DNA from: Echinometra lucunter
Lineage: Eukaryota; Echinodermata; Echinoidea; Camarodonta; Echinometridae
Direction: 5' to 3'
Assembly: GCA_029962745.1 (NCBI GenBank)
Contig: CM057158.1
Location: 14,256,658 to 14,320,657, forward strand
DNA: 64,000 nucleotides
Shown piece after piece: positions 1-13,500 of this stretch. Position 1 is the stretch's first letter, and the number at the start of each line of letters is the position of its first letter. The notes beneath the pieces were generated by a model that was given only the letters and a program-made list of their open reading frames with translations, was not told the origin of the DNA and did no database searches. The translations under genes were made by a program, and so were the position numbers.

Positions 1-824
1 ATCCACCATCAGGCATGTCTGTAACCATTTTGCTATATGAGTGAGCGAAGCGAGCTACCGACAAAACTAAATTTCTTTCTAGTAAAACGTAAAATTTCCA
101 CCAAAATGAATCAGATGAATTTGATGATGTATACTATTCCCATGTGTTCGAAAAAAAGCTTTACCTCTCGCTGTACAAATATTACAATATTCGGACACGT
201 TGCTGAGGGAATAAGAGCGCTTGCCCCCCGATCTTAAATTGTTTCTTTAAGCGAGCGAGCGAGCGAGAAAGGGCTATTTTTCAAATACTGAGAACATGTG
301 TACTGTTACTCCAACTTTATGATTTTACCAGCATCCTAATATTTGGTAAGATAGGAACAGGCTACTGATTACAGGCCATTTTCTCATGAAAATTCTTCTG
401 TTATGGGTCTTCTTCCCGTTCGACTTTTTGCAGTTATATTACAAACATTATCACATTGGATAGAAAGACAAGATGCAAACCACTTTCCTTTCATAATGAA
501 ATATTCACTGGCCTTGGCTAAGATAACAAAAATATTAAATGCAAGTATCATTATAGCATACTATAGAGAGAAAAGATGCAAACCGATTTGCTTTCATCAA
601 GATAGTATTATAACCTCATTGGTTGCAATACTTGAAATGCGAGCGAGCGCTGAAAGCCTTTTCCTTTTCCTTTCCTTCTTTAAAAATTGTTTCGATCTCT
701 TTATTCTGTTTGTCTTTGTCTTTGCTTTTGTTTGTTTTTCGGGAATTACAGGAGGCTATGAAATTCTTATTTTTTTCATGGTGAATTATTGGGGGGGGGG
801 GTGATTGTTAGGTGAAATGGTGCC
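1..824. other. No gene recognised; AT-rich flank
   Basis: I see no convincing coding exon here. Short GAGC runs occur near 250-270 and 640-650. The open frame starting at 403 begins with a hydrophobic stretch, but it is not followed by a conserved domain or a matching splice donor. A poly-G run at 790-801 borders the minisatellite array that follows. Confidence 0.5.
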
Positions 825-1275
825 AGGTAAAAATGTCAGAGGTAAAAATGTCAGAGGTAAAAATGTCAGAGGTAAAAATGTCAGAGGTAAAAATGTCAGA
901 GGTAAAAATGTCAGAGGTAAAAATGTCAGAGGTAAAAATGTCAGTGGAAAAAATGTCAGAGGTAAAAATGTCAGAGGTAAAAATGTCAGAGGAAAAAAAA
1001 TGTCAGAGGTAAAAATGTCTGAGGTAAAAATGTCAGAGGTAAAAATGTCAGAGGTAAAAATGTCAGAGGTAAAAATGTCAGAGGTAAAAATGTCTGAGGT
1101 AAAAATGTCAGAGGTAAAAATGTCAGAGGAAAAAAAAAATGTCAGAGGTAAAAATGTCTGAGGTAAAAATGTCAGAGGTAAAAATTTCAGAGGTAAAAAT
1201 GTCAGAGGTAAAAATGTCAGAAGTTTGTCATCTGGAGGTAAAAATGTCTGAGGTAAAAAATTAATGTCAGAGGTA
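825..1275 (+). repeat. 15-bp minisatellite array, forward orientation
   Basis: About 30 tandem copies of a 15-bp unit (consensus AGGTAAAAATGTCAG), with a few units altered by GAGGAAAAAA or GTCTG variants. Because 15 is divisible by three, the array stays open in several frames and yields artificial VKMSE or LPLTF peptides, which should not be annotated as protein. The same unit appears in reverse complement at 2394-2769. Confidence 0.95.
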
Positions 1276-2393
1276 TGCCAGATTTGGAAATGTTTAAGTG
1301 ACATGTTTCAGGTACGAATACTGAATTATAGAAATTATGGGGAGTGGGATATATTCAAATATTTTCTGTAAACATACTGTGTCTATACTTGAATGCCCTT
1401 GTCTCGGCCATTTGGAAATAACGGTTATGGTGTTGGCGGGGTGAACGTTCTGGTATGCGCGCATTGCCCTCGTTTTCACCGCGGGGACGGGCATTGTAAA
1501 AACGATGGTGGGAAAAAACTGGGTTGGTAACACAAGTAGCTGACCACACACATTCCACACGACTGCGCGATGTACATTCCTCTTCATAAGCTCCCCCCCC
1601 CCCCCCCTACTCCAATAAAGCGTGGTATACGTGAACGAATGCTTCAATATTATTGTCCTTATACGTAAGGAAGAATAGGAAGTAAGCGAAATTGAATCGT
1701 TAATTCGATCTATTTCTCGATATTTTGTATTATTTCATCCGATACGCTGCGGAATTTACAACTTTTAAAGAGAATTATTCAATTAGATAATTGTGTTAGC
1801 ATATGCAAAACATCAAACGTGGATATCCCTTCTTAAGTTCTTAAGTTCATCTAACATTCTGTCATTCCCCCTAAAATCATAAATCATTTAGATATAATCC
1901 TGTAACTTAATTAATCTCACAAAGAAATTAATGAACATCATCCCATGCTATATTTCTTACCCAAAACGCGCGATTTACTTATCGTTTGCTGAAATTGTCA
2001 TAAATATGTTTCACAGTCAATCGTGTCAAGAGGCCGAATCTTAAACACAGAGAGGAAACTGGGCATTCGCTTGCTGCTATATTTGGAGTCAGCTAAACAA
2101 GTGCTCGGAAGATCAAAACACTTTTGGGCAATGCACACATACCAGGATGTTCTCCCGGCCAAAACAAGATTGGTCTCATTATGTGGTTGAATGTGGCAGC
2201 ATTATCACTTTCACATCAAATGAGTAAGACAGGAAGGCCAGTCGAGTGACTGAACATACACACTTTTACAGAGAGCAGTATTATTGTGATCACTCCATTT
2301 ATACAGTATGAATCCTTTTTTTAATATCTCTTGCTCTTCATAATTTCAAATTCAATATTCTTACCTGTAAAACGTTCACTTCGGCATTTTCAG
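1276..2393. other. Unique spacer between inverted minisatellite arrays
   Basis: About 1.1 kb of AT-rich sequence without a credible exon. It lies between two copies of the same minisatellite in opposite orientation. Frames of 67-117 codons on the minus strand near 1294-1647 show no domain. Confidence 0.5.
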
Positions 2394-2769
2394 AGCTGAC
2401 ATTTTTACCTCTGACATTTTTACGTCTGAAAAATTTACCTCTGACATTTTTTTCCCCTGACATTTTTACCTCTGACATTTTTACCTCTGACATTTTTACC
2501 TCTGACATTTTTACCTCTGACATTTTTTCCTCTGACATTTTTCCTCTGACATTTTTACCTCTGACATTTTTACCTCTGACATTTTTGCCTCTGACATTTT
2601 TACCTCTGACATTTTTACCTCTGACATTTTTACCTCTGACATTTTTACCTCTGACATTTTTTCCTCTGACATTTTTTCCTCTGACATTTTTACCTCTGAC
2701 ATTTTTTCCTCTGACATTTTTGCCTCTGACATTTTTACCTCTGACATTTTTACCTCTGACATTTTTACA
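2394..2769 (-). repeat. 15-bp minisatellite array, reverse orientation
   Basis: About 25 tandem copies of TTTTTACCTCTGACA, the exact reverse complement of the unit at 825-1275, with scattered TTTTTTCC and TTTTTGCC variants. Together the two arrays make a long inverted repeat around a 1.1-kb spacer. Confidence 0.95.
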
Positions 2770-3495
2770 CCGAACCGATTGTTATGAGAGTAATCGTCAT
2801 TTCAGTCACATTAACGATGATGATGATGATGATAACTATTATTATTTTCATAAGCATAATAATGATAATACATTACAGATTATTATTATTATTATTGTTG
2901 TTGTTTTTGTTGTTGTTGTTATTGTTGTTGTTGTAATGATAATAATTATTATCATTAATGCTGTTCCTATCATTTCTAAACATGTTAATTCAGTTTAATT
3001 GTAAGCAAACATCCTTCCCTAAAACCTGGGTGGGATGATTGTAAATGTCATCCCCACCCCACCTAGTGAGGTGGGGGATGCATACCCCTCATCCCCCCCC
3101 CCAACTGTCTACGCCCCTGTGAATGGGGGATGTAAGACCTAAATTTGCCGGCATATTTTTCCAATGGTAGAGGTGACCCCAAATTTTGGGTACAGTTCGG
3201 CTGCATTCTTAGTATAATCTTCCCCCTCTCATTGAAATTATTTTCAAACAGTATCTCATTATGAAGATCATCATTTCTTTAATGGAATGTTTAGTCGCCA
3301 CGAAGTGTTTTTTCTTAATTGGGGGAGGGGGGGGGAACGATTCTTTCTAGGCTATGAACCATCCTTTTTTAAAATTATGAGCCATCCAAAATAATCACTC
3401 CTTGTGAAAAGAATTGTTATTTTGTCCAAAATAGTCCCTGTAGGCCAAGAAGATATTTGAATGGAATTTTGGTCACATTGCTGCCAAATATGACT
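2770..3495. other. No gene recognised; trinucleotide-rich and GC-skewed tracts
   Basis: Contains (GAT)n, (ATT)n and (GTT)n runs at about 2815-2960, a short hairpin-prone CCCCACC/GGTGGGG stretch near 3050-3075, and poly-C/poly-G runs. No coding potential seen. The missing first exon of the downstream phospholipase gene could lie here, in the gap or further upstream. Confidence 0.4.
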
Positions 3496-3995
3496 NNNNN
3501 NNNNNNNNNNNNNNNNNNNNNNNNNNNNNNNNNNNNNNNNNNNNNNNNNNNNNNNNNNNNNNNNNNNNNNNNNNNNNNNNNNNNNNNNNNNNNNNNNNNN
3601 NNNNNNNNNNNNNNNNNNNNNNNNNNNNNNNNNNNNNNNNNNNNNNNNNNNNNNNNNNNNNNNNNNNNNNNNNNNNNNNNNNNNNNNNNNNNNNNNNNNN
3701 NNNNNNNNNNNNNNNNNNNNNNNNNNNNNNNNNNNNNNNNNNNNNNNNNNNNNNNNNNNNNNNNNNNNNNNNNNNNNNNNNNNNNNNNNNNNNNNNNNNN
3801 NNNNNNNNNNNNNNNNNNNNNNNNNNNNNNNNNNNNNNNNNNNNNNNNNNNNNNNNNNNNNNNNNNNNNNNNNNNNNNNNNNNNNNNNNNNNNNNNNNNN
3901 NNNNNNNNNNNNNNNNNNNNNNNNNNNNNNNNNNNNNNNNNNNNNNNNNNNNNNNNNNNNNNNNNNNNNNNNNNNNNNNNNNNNNNNNNNNNNNN
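3496..3995. other. Assembly gap, exactly 500 N
   Basis: 500 consecutive N. The round number suggests a fixed-size or estimated scaffold gap. The open frames that run through it are artefacts. Confidence 0.99.
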
Positions 3996-4356
3996 ATTTT
4001 TTTTCCGGGGCTACTTTTTGAGCCCACCCTCCAGAATTTTCTACATTGTATTTACAGTTTACATTGGACCATATGAGAATTTCAGGGGCTCTTTTAGTTT
4101 TCCAGGGCTCTTTTTGGCGTTTTGGGGGCGAATTCGCCCCGAGCCCCCGTTTATTTTTTTCCCTGCTATGCCTTGCCTCCTTGCCTTCCATGGCAGAGGT
4201 ACATTCTTTTGTGAAATGTTACAGCCACCAAAGAATAATTCCTAGGAAACCTTTTTTCCAGAGCTTTTGTTAATCAAGAATCAAGCACTTAGAATATTTC
4301 AGACTATTCTAAACTGTCACAATAACGTTTTTTTTTCAATTCTGTATTTGCTACAG

Positions 4357-4523
4357 TTCCTGGTGATGGAGGTAGTCAATTGCAGGCAACGTTAAACAGG
4401 ACAACAACCCTTCATCCATATGTCTGCACAAAAAAGAGTGACCTTTTCACCCTGTGGCTCAATCTGGATGAGTTTGTACCCTACTACTTTGACTGTTTCA
4501 TTGATAATATGAAGTAAGAATTC

Positions 4524-4558
<35 letters not shown>

Positions 4559-7500
4559 AAGTACTGAAGCATTAATCAATATGATTATATTTTAATGTGA
4601 TATAACAAGTGCAAGTCTCTTACACCATAGAAGTTTGACTTTCCATCTGAAGTTTAGACTGTGCATACGTAGCTATTTTATCTTGCAGATGTTTTCTCTA
4701 TACATGTATTTTCAGTGATGATTTTGAAGTTAGGGCAGTTACCGAACTGCCGAACCGAACGGAAGTTCGCCGAACATGGCACTTCCGAACGGGACCGAAC
4801 CGAATTCAAAGGCTTGGTTCAGAGTTTGGCAGTTTTTAACACAGGATCATTCATTTGGCCCTCAGTGAGGACCTTTCCTGAATTCATTATGCCTAATTGG
4901 AGATACACCCTGACTTTATTAAAAAATTAATACATACATTTATTGGTGTAAGATTTCATGAAATTCATGTTTTAAAATTTTTTTAAATAAAAAATAGAAA
5001 ACCACTAAATACTGCTTGTATCTCATCTCTCCTTTCATTCTGATAAATTTCATAATATTTGCCACCATGAATTTTAGTTTTTTTCCAAAAAAAAGCTTGA
5101 AAATGTGCCCAAAGATACTCAAGATTGTAATCAATTGTAATAAGATAGTAGTCGATTAACAATTGTAATCAATCATAATACTAAATATATCTTATATATC
5201 TTATATATTTTGCAATATATGAACAGTCTTTTTGCATTTTCACATGATTTGGGCTGAAATGTTATGTTATTGTTATTGAATATGGGTGTGTTGGCAAACC
5301 CTTGTTTTTCAGTATTGAAAGTGACTACCACAAAATGTTAATATCTTTGCAATGAATTACAAATATCCATATTACAGTAATAATGCAAATGTGACATATA
5401 TATTTGTTGTTGTTGAATACTGGGTGCCAGGGTTGGCGGATTTAAATCACGTTGATTTAAATCGTGATTTAAATCGCGATTTAAATCACACAATCCAAGA
5501 CTTTTTAGAGAGCAGTTTGTAAAAAAATATATAAAAGTCAATGAGAAAAGGTTTGTTAGCAGTTTTCCAGTTTTGATCCTTCATATAAACTACTTCTTTC
5601 ATGTAAAATTAAAAATAATCATGTAATCAACAGATTTAACATGCTTATTTCTTCTTTTTAATACATATTTTATCATACAATTGATGTTTTAAAGAACATG
5701 TAAAAATCATATTAACATAATGTAGTACAGTTACAATTTGACTGTTGAAAAAAGCTCTCTTATAAACCTTTTAAGTCACTGTGAGCTCATTTTATGGTCA
5801 GTGCTACGAATAATAACGGAAGTTTTGTATCTGCATGTGGAAATAGGATCTATAACAACAATTGGCAAAACTCAAAATAAACTATTAACACTACATTTAA
5901 ATGTTAAGATGTAGACACAGTTGTAAGTTGTTTCTGATTTAAAATAAAAATATTTATTTTGTAATACATAATGTTGTAATATACATGTAAGCAGTTTTGC
6001 AGTTTTTATCCTTTTAAGTCAAAAGTACAGTTGTATATGGTCAAAAGACTCGGCATGTTTTTTTTTCCTACTTCATGTATCAAACGGATTTTGAGAGAAC
6101 ATGTGAATAAAAATTGCAGATTAATGTAAAAATCACAGTAACATAATGTAGTGTAGTCACCCTTTGACTAAGCTGTCTCTTATATTGGTCTCCAACACTG
6201 AAAGTTTTGCATCTCTATCTGTAGCAATGGAAGAGCTTTAATACCAATTTGTAAAACTGTCACAAAGCTGTTGTGTGCACGTTTAGATACAATTTTCACT
6301 GAGGAGTGCCTTTGGATTTTCCTCTGGGATTTTTTTTTTATATTGAGTGGAAATTCCCAGAGGGGAATTTTCTTTACTCACTGAGAATTCTCTATGGAAG
6401 TTTCCTTCGTAGGCCAAGGTATGATAGAATTAAGTTCAGTTTCATACATGATTCCTCACATTGATTTTTATTTGCCCATTTTGACTGGATTTAGTTACAA
6501 AATGTATGGTTAAGAAAAATATTAGCAGTGAAATGTATGATAACATTAAAATTGATGTCATTGTAAGGGTAAGGTCTTTTGGTAATTACACTTTTTTTTC
6601 AAATGAACTTAAAAAAAAAAAAAAAATTTAAATTTAAAAATTCAATTCAAATAAAAAATGTCTGATTTAAATAAAAAAAATCGCCAACCCTGCTGGGTGC
6701 TGCTATATACTTTGGTTTTCAACATTGAAACTGATTGCATATATAAATGTATATAATCCTTGCAATGAAGAATATATGAATTTTTCAGTTCTGTTATAGC
6801 AAAGGATTTTCCTTAACTCTTTACAGTGCCAATGGCATGTACATGTATATGTGCCCAAGAGACTTTACATTTTTAATCGACCATTACTCCACTTAGAATA
6901 ATGGATATGGCCATGAAAATATGTCAAAGTTTAGAGGATAAATATAGTATTTGAAATATCTATCAGTCACTATATGCTACCATAGGATATTTTTTTTAGA
7001 AAACTGCAGATTTAGGAAAGGATCCATTCTCATTTTAGCACAAAACAATAGCAAACAAATTAGAAATGAAAATGGAAAAGTCAAGAGGGAAGCTCATTTT
7101 CGTTTCAAAATAATTTTCATGGAAGACATTGAATTAATGGAAATATTTGGTATCTTTTGAAAGGGTAATAAATTTTCTACTACTTTTGTGTACAACTTAT
7201 CTGTATAGAAATTACTTTTGAAGACTTACACTTACAGGCATTTGAAAAGCAAGCATTGTTCATGATTTGGTAGAATTTGGGAACATGCAAAACCCCTTGG
7301 CACCGTAAGAGTTAAGTGATATGCTGCTCACTCTGTTGTCACGATGGGGCTGATGTTATACTCTAAGATTCCTTATTCATTTGTTGTTGTTTTTTTTTTC
7401 TTTATGGAGGAAGAGGGGTCCTGCATATTGCAAATCGAGGTCAAGTTCTTTCTTTGTTAGTTTCTTCTTCTTCTTCCATTGCTAAAGCGGTGACAGCCCA

Positions 7501-10500
7501 CTACACCGAAGGCCCGTGAGACCGAGGGCCCGCGAGACCGAAGGCCCGCGAGGCCGAAGGCCCGCGAGACCGACTTTTTTTTTTTTTTGTATCCTATTTT
7601 CCTTCATCAGGTGCCGCGGTCGAGTGGTTTAAAGGCGCCTTGTTGCAGCGGCGTAACAGGTGCCTGTTATCAGAGGGGGAGGGGGGCAGAGCCAAATATT
7701 TCCCGGTAACTCCGTCTAGAATTAGTGGCGTAGCTAGGATTTCAGTTTAGGGGGCGGTAGTGAGCACGGGAGGCGCGCTCCCAAGGGGGTGCAGGGAGGG
7801 GGGAGTGTCCCCCGCGAGAAGCGCGGAAGCTCCGACATTCCTTTGAATCGTGCCTTGTCTGCTCCCGCTCATCTTAATACGTCCTCTGCCTGTTATCGGG
7901 GGGGGGGGGGGGGTGGGGGGGGGCAGAGCCAAAAATGTCCCGGTAACTTGGTCCAGAATCAGTGGCTTTGCTAGGATTTCATTTTAGGGGGCGGTAGTGA
8001 GCACGCCAAACACTTGCGAAACACTTAATACTGAGCGCGCGAAAGGCGCTCCCTATAAGGGGAGTTTTCCCCCTCCCCCACGAAGCACGGAAGCTCCGAC
8101 GTTTTCTTCGAATTGTTCCTTGTCTGCTCCTGCTCTTCTTACGTTCTCTGCCTGTTATCAGGGGGGGGGGGCAGAACCTGTGTCTATCAGTGGGTGGGAT
8201 GAGTGTGTGCGTTTATATGCAAAATAGGGTTAGAATATTTCTTTAAAAGAAGAAAAGCTTGATATTTGCAACACTGAGCCCTCGGATGCGGCACCACAGT
8301 ATTTTGGTTCATCAGTTCATTAAGAATTATGTTCTAAATATTGTTGTAACATTTTTTGGTTTCACCACGGTTGTGTAGATTTCTTCAGAGACTTTGGCAT
8401 GATTTCGTTAGACGATGAAGTGAGAGACGGGATGGGGTGTCCGATTTCGTAGTATCATAAAAAGCATTTTTGCAAACTATTCCAATAATAAGTTAATACT
8501 CCGGCAGAAGCTGAAATTTTATCTCAGAAAATTGATATTAAAAAAGGAATCAATATTAATGAATAGCTGAATGAATGAATGAATGAATGGACGCATGAAT
8601 GATGAATAAATAAATGAACATCTATATTTATTAATTGATTACACCCTCGTAGCAAAGGGGGCGGGGCAGTCGCGCCCCCCCAAAAACGCCAACAAAAAAA
8701 AAAAGAAAGAAGGAAAAAAAAAGGGGGAAAACGTAAGAAGAGCAGAAGCAGACAAGGAACTATTCGAAGAAAACATCGGAGCTTCCGTGCTTCGCGGGGA
8801 GGGAGAAAACTCCCCTTATAGGGAGCGCCTTTCGCGCGCTCAGTATTAAGTGTTTCGTAAGTGTTTTGCGTGCTCACTACCGCCCCCTAAAATGAAATCC
8901 TAGCAAAGCCACTGATTCTGGACTAAGTTACGAGGACATTTTTGGCTCTGCCCCCACCCCCCCCCCCCCGATAACAGGCAGAGGACGTATTAAGATAAGC
9001 GGGAGCAGAAAAGGAACGATTCAAAGGAACATCGGAGCTTTCGCGCTTCTCGCGGGGGACACTCCCCCTCCCTGCCCCCCCCCCCTCCCTTGGGAGCGCG
9101 CTTCCCGTGCTCACTACCGCCCCCTAAACTGAAATCCTAGCTACGCCACTAATTCTAGACGGAGTTACCGGGAAATATTTGGCTCTGCCCCCCTCCCCCT
9201 CTGATAGCAGGCACCTGTTACGCCGCTGCAACAAGGCGCCTTAAACCACCCGACCGCGGCACCTGATGAAGGAAAATAAGATACAAAAAAAAAAAAAAGT
9301 CGGTCTCGCGGGCCTTCGGCCTCGCGGGCCTTCGGTCTCGCGGATCTTCGGCCTCGCGGGCCTTCGGTCAAGTGGGCGGACCCCGCTAAAGCGAAGGGTT
9401 TTCCTGACGTAATCATGGGGCTGATGGTATACTCTAAAATTCCTTATTCATTTGCTGCTTTTGTTCTTTATAGGGAAGAGGGGTCCTGCAATTGCAAATC
9501 GAGGTCATGTTCTTCCTTTGTTAGTTTTTTTTCCCACTGCTCTTTTTTTTCCCTTCTTCTCCTTTCCCTTCCTTTCTTCCTTTTTGCCCTTTCCTCTCCA
9601 TCCCTTGTCTTTTTTTTATTATTTTTTAATTTTTTTTCTTCTCTCTTCTGTTTTTCTGTTTGTCTCATTTTCTCCTTTTCTCATTTCCCTTTTCATTTTT
9701 TTCTTTTCTTCTTTTTCCTCTCTCTCTCTCTCTCCTACCCTCCTTTTTGTCTCGCCCACCAGAGGTGAAGGTGAGACTAAGGGATCCAAATGGCGTCTGT
9801 CCATCGTCCGTCCGTCACAAATGTTAAAGTTTACCTGCAAGACTCTCTTACGACACATAACCTGGCAACTGTTGCTGCAATGGCAACCAAACTTGGTCGA
9901 TAGATGCACTTGGGGTATATTCATGTTATGATGCCTTTGGAGGTAACATGGTAAGGTCAAAGGTCATTTCAGGTCAAACGTTAAAATTTACCTGCAAGAC
10001 TCTCTTATGACAAATGACTTTGCAACTGTCTCTCACTTTTCAACCAAACTTGGGTTGTAGATGTACTAAGGGGATCTGCATGTTATGGTGTTGTTGGTCA
10101 CATGATAAGGTCAAAGGTCATTTGAGGTCATATGTTAAAGTTTTCCTGCAAGACTCTCCTATGATGCATAACTTGGCAACTGTTGCTGCAATGGCACCCA
10201 AACTTGGGTGAGAGATGCACTTGGGGTACATTCATGTTATGGTGCCTTCAGAGGTCACATGCTGAAGTCAAAGGTCAAAGGTCAAACCTGCAAGACTCTC
10301 TTATGACAGATAAATTTGCAACCATAACTCACTTTTCAACTAAACTTGGGGTTCTAGATTAACTTGGGGGACCTGCATGTAATGCTGCCATTAGAGGTAA
10401 CATGGTAAGGTCAAGGTCATTTGAGGTCACATACAATGCTGTTGCATGGCAACGGAGATCGCGATATTTCTAGTTATTTTCACAAGTGGGCGATACACAA

Positions 10501-13500
10501 TATCGCTAATGCCTTGTTGGGACATTGGGCCTGGTATTGTTATTACTTATTACTATTGCTTGATCAATGACGTATGGGAATTTATTAGTGAGTAGTTTCA
10601 AGCAGAATGTTTTGGAATTTGACAATTGTACTAATTCTGTGCCATCACTCCCTTTGTCTACCCTTTCTCTGACACAGAAGATTGATTTAATCCATATTTT
10701 ATTCAAGATGGTGCGGGGGGGGGGAGGGATTTTGACTTCCGAGAAGTTGGGCCGGACTTTGGGAGGTAAGTGCGCATAATATATGAAATATCATAATTTC
10801 CGATAACTCTGAATTTTTATGTGGAGTCATGGAGTGAAACAGTACCGGCCGTTTCCTTTGGGGGGTGGGTAGGGAAGGTTCCTTTTTTTTTTCTTTCTTT
10901 TCTTTTCTTTCTCTCTTTTTCTTCTCTATCTCTTTTCTTCCTATTTCTTTCTTTTTAATTTTTTTTTTTCTTTTTTTTTCTTTTTTCTTTTCCCTATTTT
11001 TAAACATTTTATATAACCTCCATTCAATTATACTATGAATATGATCATGCGTGTAAAAAGTTATGTTCGACTTATTTCTTAATAGTTTGTTCTAATGTAT
11101 TGAAATATAATGTTTTTCTATATATAATGATTCTGGCATGTGAATATACTTATTACCATATACTTGTTACCATGATTATTTTTGAAGATATTGTTTTGAA
11201 AATTGGAAGAAATAAAAGACATCTTTAAAAAAAATATAAAAACACTACTTTATTGATAATTTCTTTTCATATTTTCATTCCTCTCCTTCATTTTAATTTG
11301 TTTAATTTTTCTGTTTTACTATTAATCAGTATAATATGAAAATAATCTTTCTCTTTTGTTCAGAAAAGACAATAAATAGCAAAGAATCATGAAATAAATT
11401 CATTAACTATTTTTCTCATGCAAAATATATTTATAAGAAACAGTGACTGCCATTCACTGTTAAACAGAAAGGGTTCTGGCGGTCATCCAATAAAATTGCC
11501 AAATTCTGCTGAACCGAACCGAACCCGAACATGGTGCTCAATTTACAGCACTATTTGAAGTACTGCTTCAGCAGCTTCTCCATTGGTTGTCCCTTCTTAA
11601 AAGCTTGCAGTGACAATGTGACATCTTTGTAAAGTAGAGGAAAGCAAACTTGTAGGTTTATTACCACTTCTTTCAAATATGAATGCTAATGTATCAAGGC
11701 CCACTATACTTTTTTTTTTTTTTTTGGAGGGGGGGTCTTATTTGATTCTTTGATAGTTTCCAAATGACTGACAGTCTGACACTATTTATATTGAGTAATA
11801 TTGAGAGTAGTCTGATTATGAGCTATGAGCTTCAATTTTATATTTTTGTCTTGTGTTTTCTTGCTTCATTCTCATTTTCCAGACTTGTCTATGATCCATC
11901 CACTAGAACAAATCAAGATACAGAAGGTGTTCATGTGTACGTACCTGGCTTTGGTAACACAAGCACAGTGGAGTGGCTAGATCCAAGCAAGGTCTCATAT
12001 GGTAAACACTTGAGCCCGCCGCACTCTGTACGATCCGACTGCGACCTGATTTTGGAACAAATGGCATCTTGCATTAAATATGAAAGTTTAAACAAGTCAA
12101 ATTATCTTATTTGAAGTTCGGAATAATGATAGGAATACTAAAATCAAAATTTGGGTTAACTGCAAGCCTTTGGTGGGAGTAAAGGCCAAATCGGCTTCAA
12201 ATTGTAGCCGCTCGCAAGATTGCTATGATGTCACTACGATTCGGAATAGAGATTGCATTTATTCCTACAGGGAGGCTCGCAACAGCCCGGAATTTGGATA
12301 TTAGTATCCGATATTTACCCGACTGTTAGGAACTTTGATCATTAAGATTTACATGTTTGAATGTTCATATCAAATGCTATAACAAATTTTTCCAAAATCG
12401 GATCGCAGTCGGATCGTGCAGTGTGCGCCGAGCATTAGTCATTCATATGTTGAAAATGAAATTCTTGAATCGCACTTTCTCTGCAAGTATCTTGTGCTCT
12501 TTTATTTATTTAAGTGCGGTTTTCACGGGCCAAAACTTAAAACAAATAATTGGCGACCCTTCCGAACCCCCGCGCATGTTCGGCGAACTTTTGGAGCCAA
12601 AAATGTGAATTTTGGACTTTGCCTTTTTTTCGACTTCCGCATCCTTCGCAAATCGTTCGTGTGCCCCATGAAAACCGCACTTTACAATCGGTTTTTGTCC
12701 CTGGTTTTGTCCCTTACTTTCAGCTTATGTCCTGACTTATCTTAGTAGTATTTCCTCTCATTCTCGTATATGTCTTTGAAATTCCTGTGTTTCCTTTATC
12801 CAGGGTCCTGTATCCAGGGTCCTGCACTAACATTTTTTCTAGAAGGTCCTGTTTAAAATATTAGGGTCTGTTTCCATTGAGCCCTATAGAAAATCTTAGA
12901 TTTTTGGAGTCCAGACCAAGATTTGGGGGCCCCAAGTGTCGCAGACTCCTATTTGTGTGGAGCAGTGCTTGTATCCCATAGAATATGTCTGTTACTTAGC
13001 ACCTGTAGATTTAGAATACTGAGAAATGTTATTATATCATAGTAGAGCATTGAGAAATCATTTCTGTTTGACAGTGTAATGAACACTTGACGCATAATTT
13101 CAGGCTATTCATTTGAATTTGATGACTTGTATATCATATTAATAAGGTACCCTTGTCTTTCCCTCTTTTAACAATAGGTTCATACTACACACATCTGGTC
13201 GATTCCCTGGTGGCCATCGGATACAAAAGAAATGTGAATATTCGTGGAGCGCCCTATGACTTCAGGAAAGCTCCCAGTGAGTAACGAGGTGCCATGCTAT
13301 TCAGAGAGACTATGACCAATACGTTTTCTTTTCATCATTTTTTGGGGGGAATATTTTAGAAACTATAGTCATCATCTGTTGAATTCTTTCGCAATAATTT
13401 CACTTTCTAAGTAGACTGCAGACTAAATGCTCATTCAAATATCCAGTGGAAAACCCCTACAAAAAAACAAAAAAAATAGATATGATGCACTAAACTGCAC

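Noticed and set aside
403..804. Frame starting with a signal-peptide-like segment, considered as the missing first exon of the phospholipase
   Set aside because: No donor in the required phase and no conserved PPVVLV-like end follows it.
786..1304. Open frames of LPLTF / VKMSE repeats over the minisatellites (also 2338-2998)
   Set aside because: A 15-bp unit keeps frames open by arithmetic; there is no start context, domain or composition expected of a protein.
3352..4245. Long open frames of 184-279 codons around 3500-4000
   Set aside because: They run through 500 N and are artefacts.
4730..11560. Whether GAACCGAACCG runs at about 4745-4810 and 11508-11530 are the two ends of one large element
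   Set aside because: The motifs are in the same orientation and imperfect, and no target duplication or inverted ends could be found.
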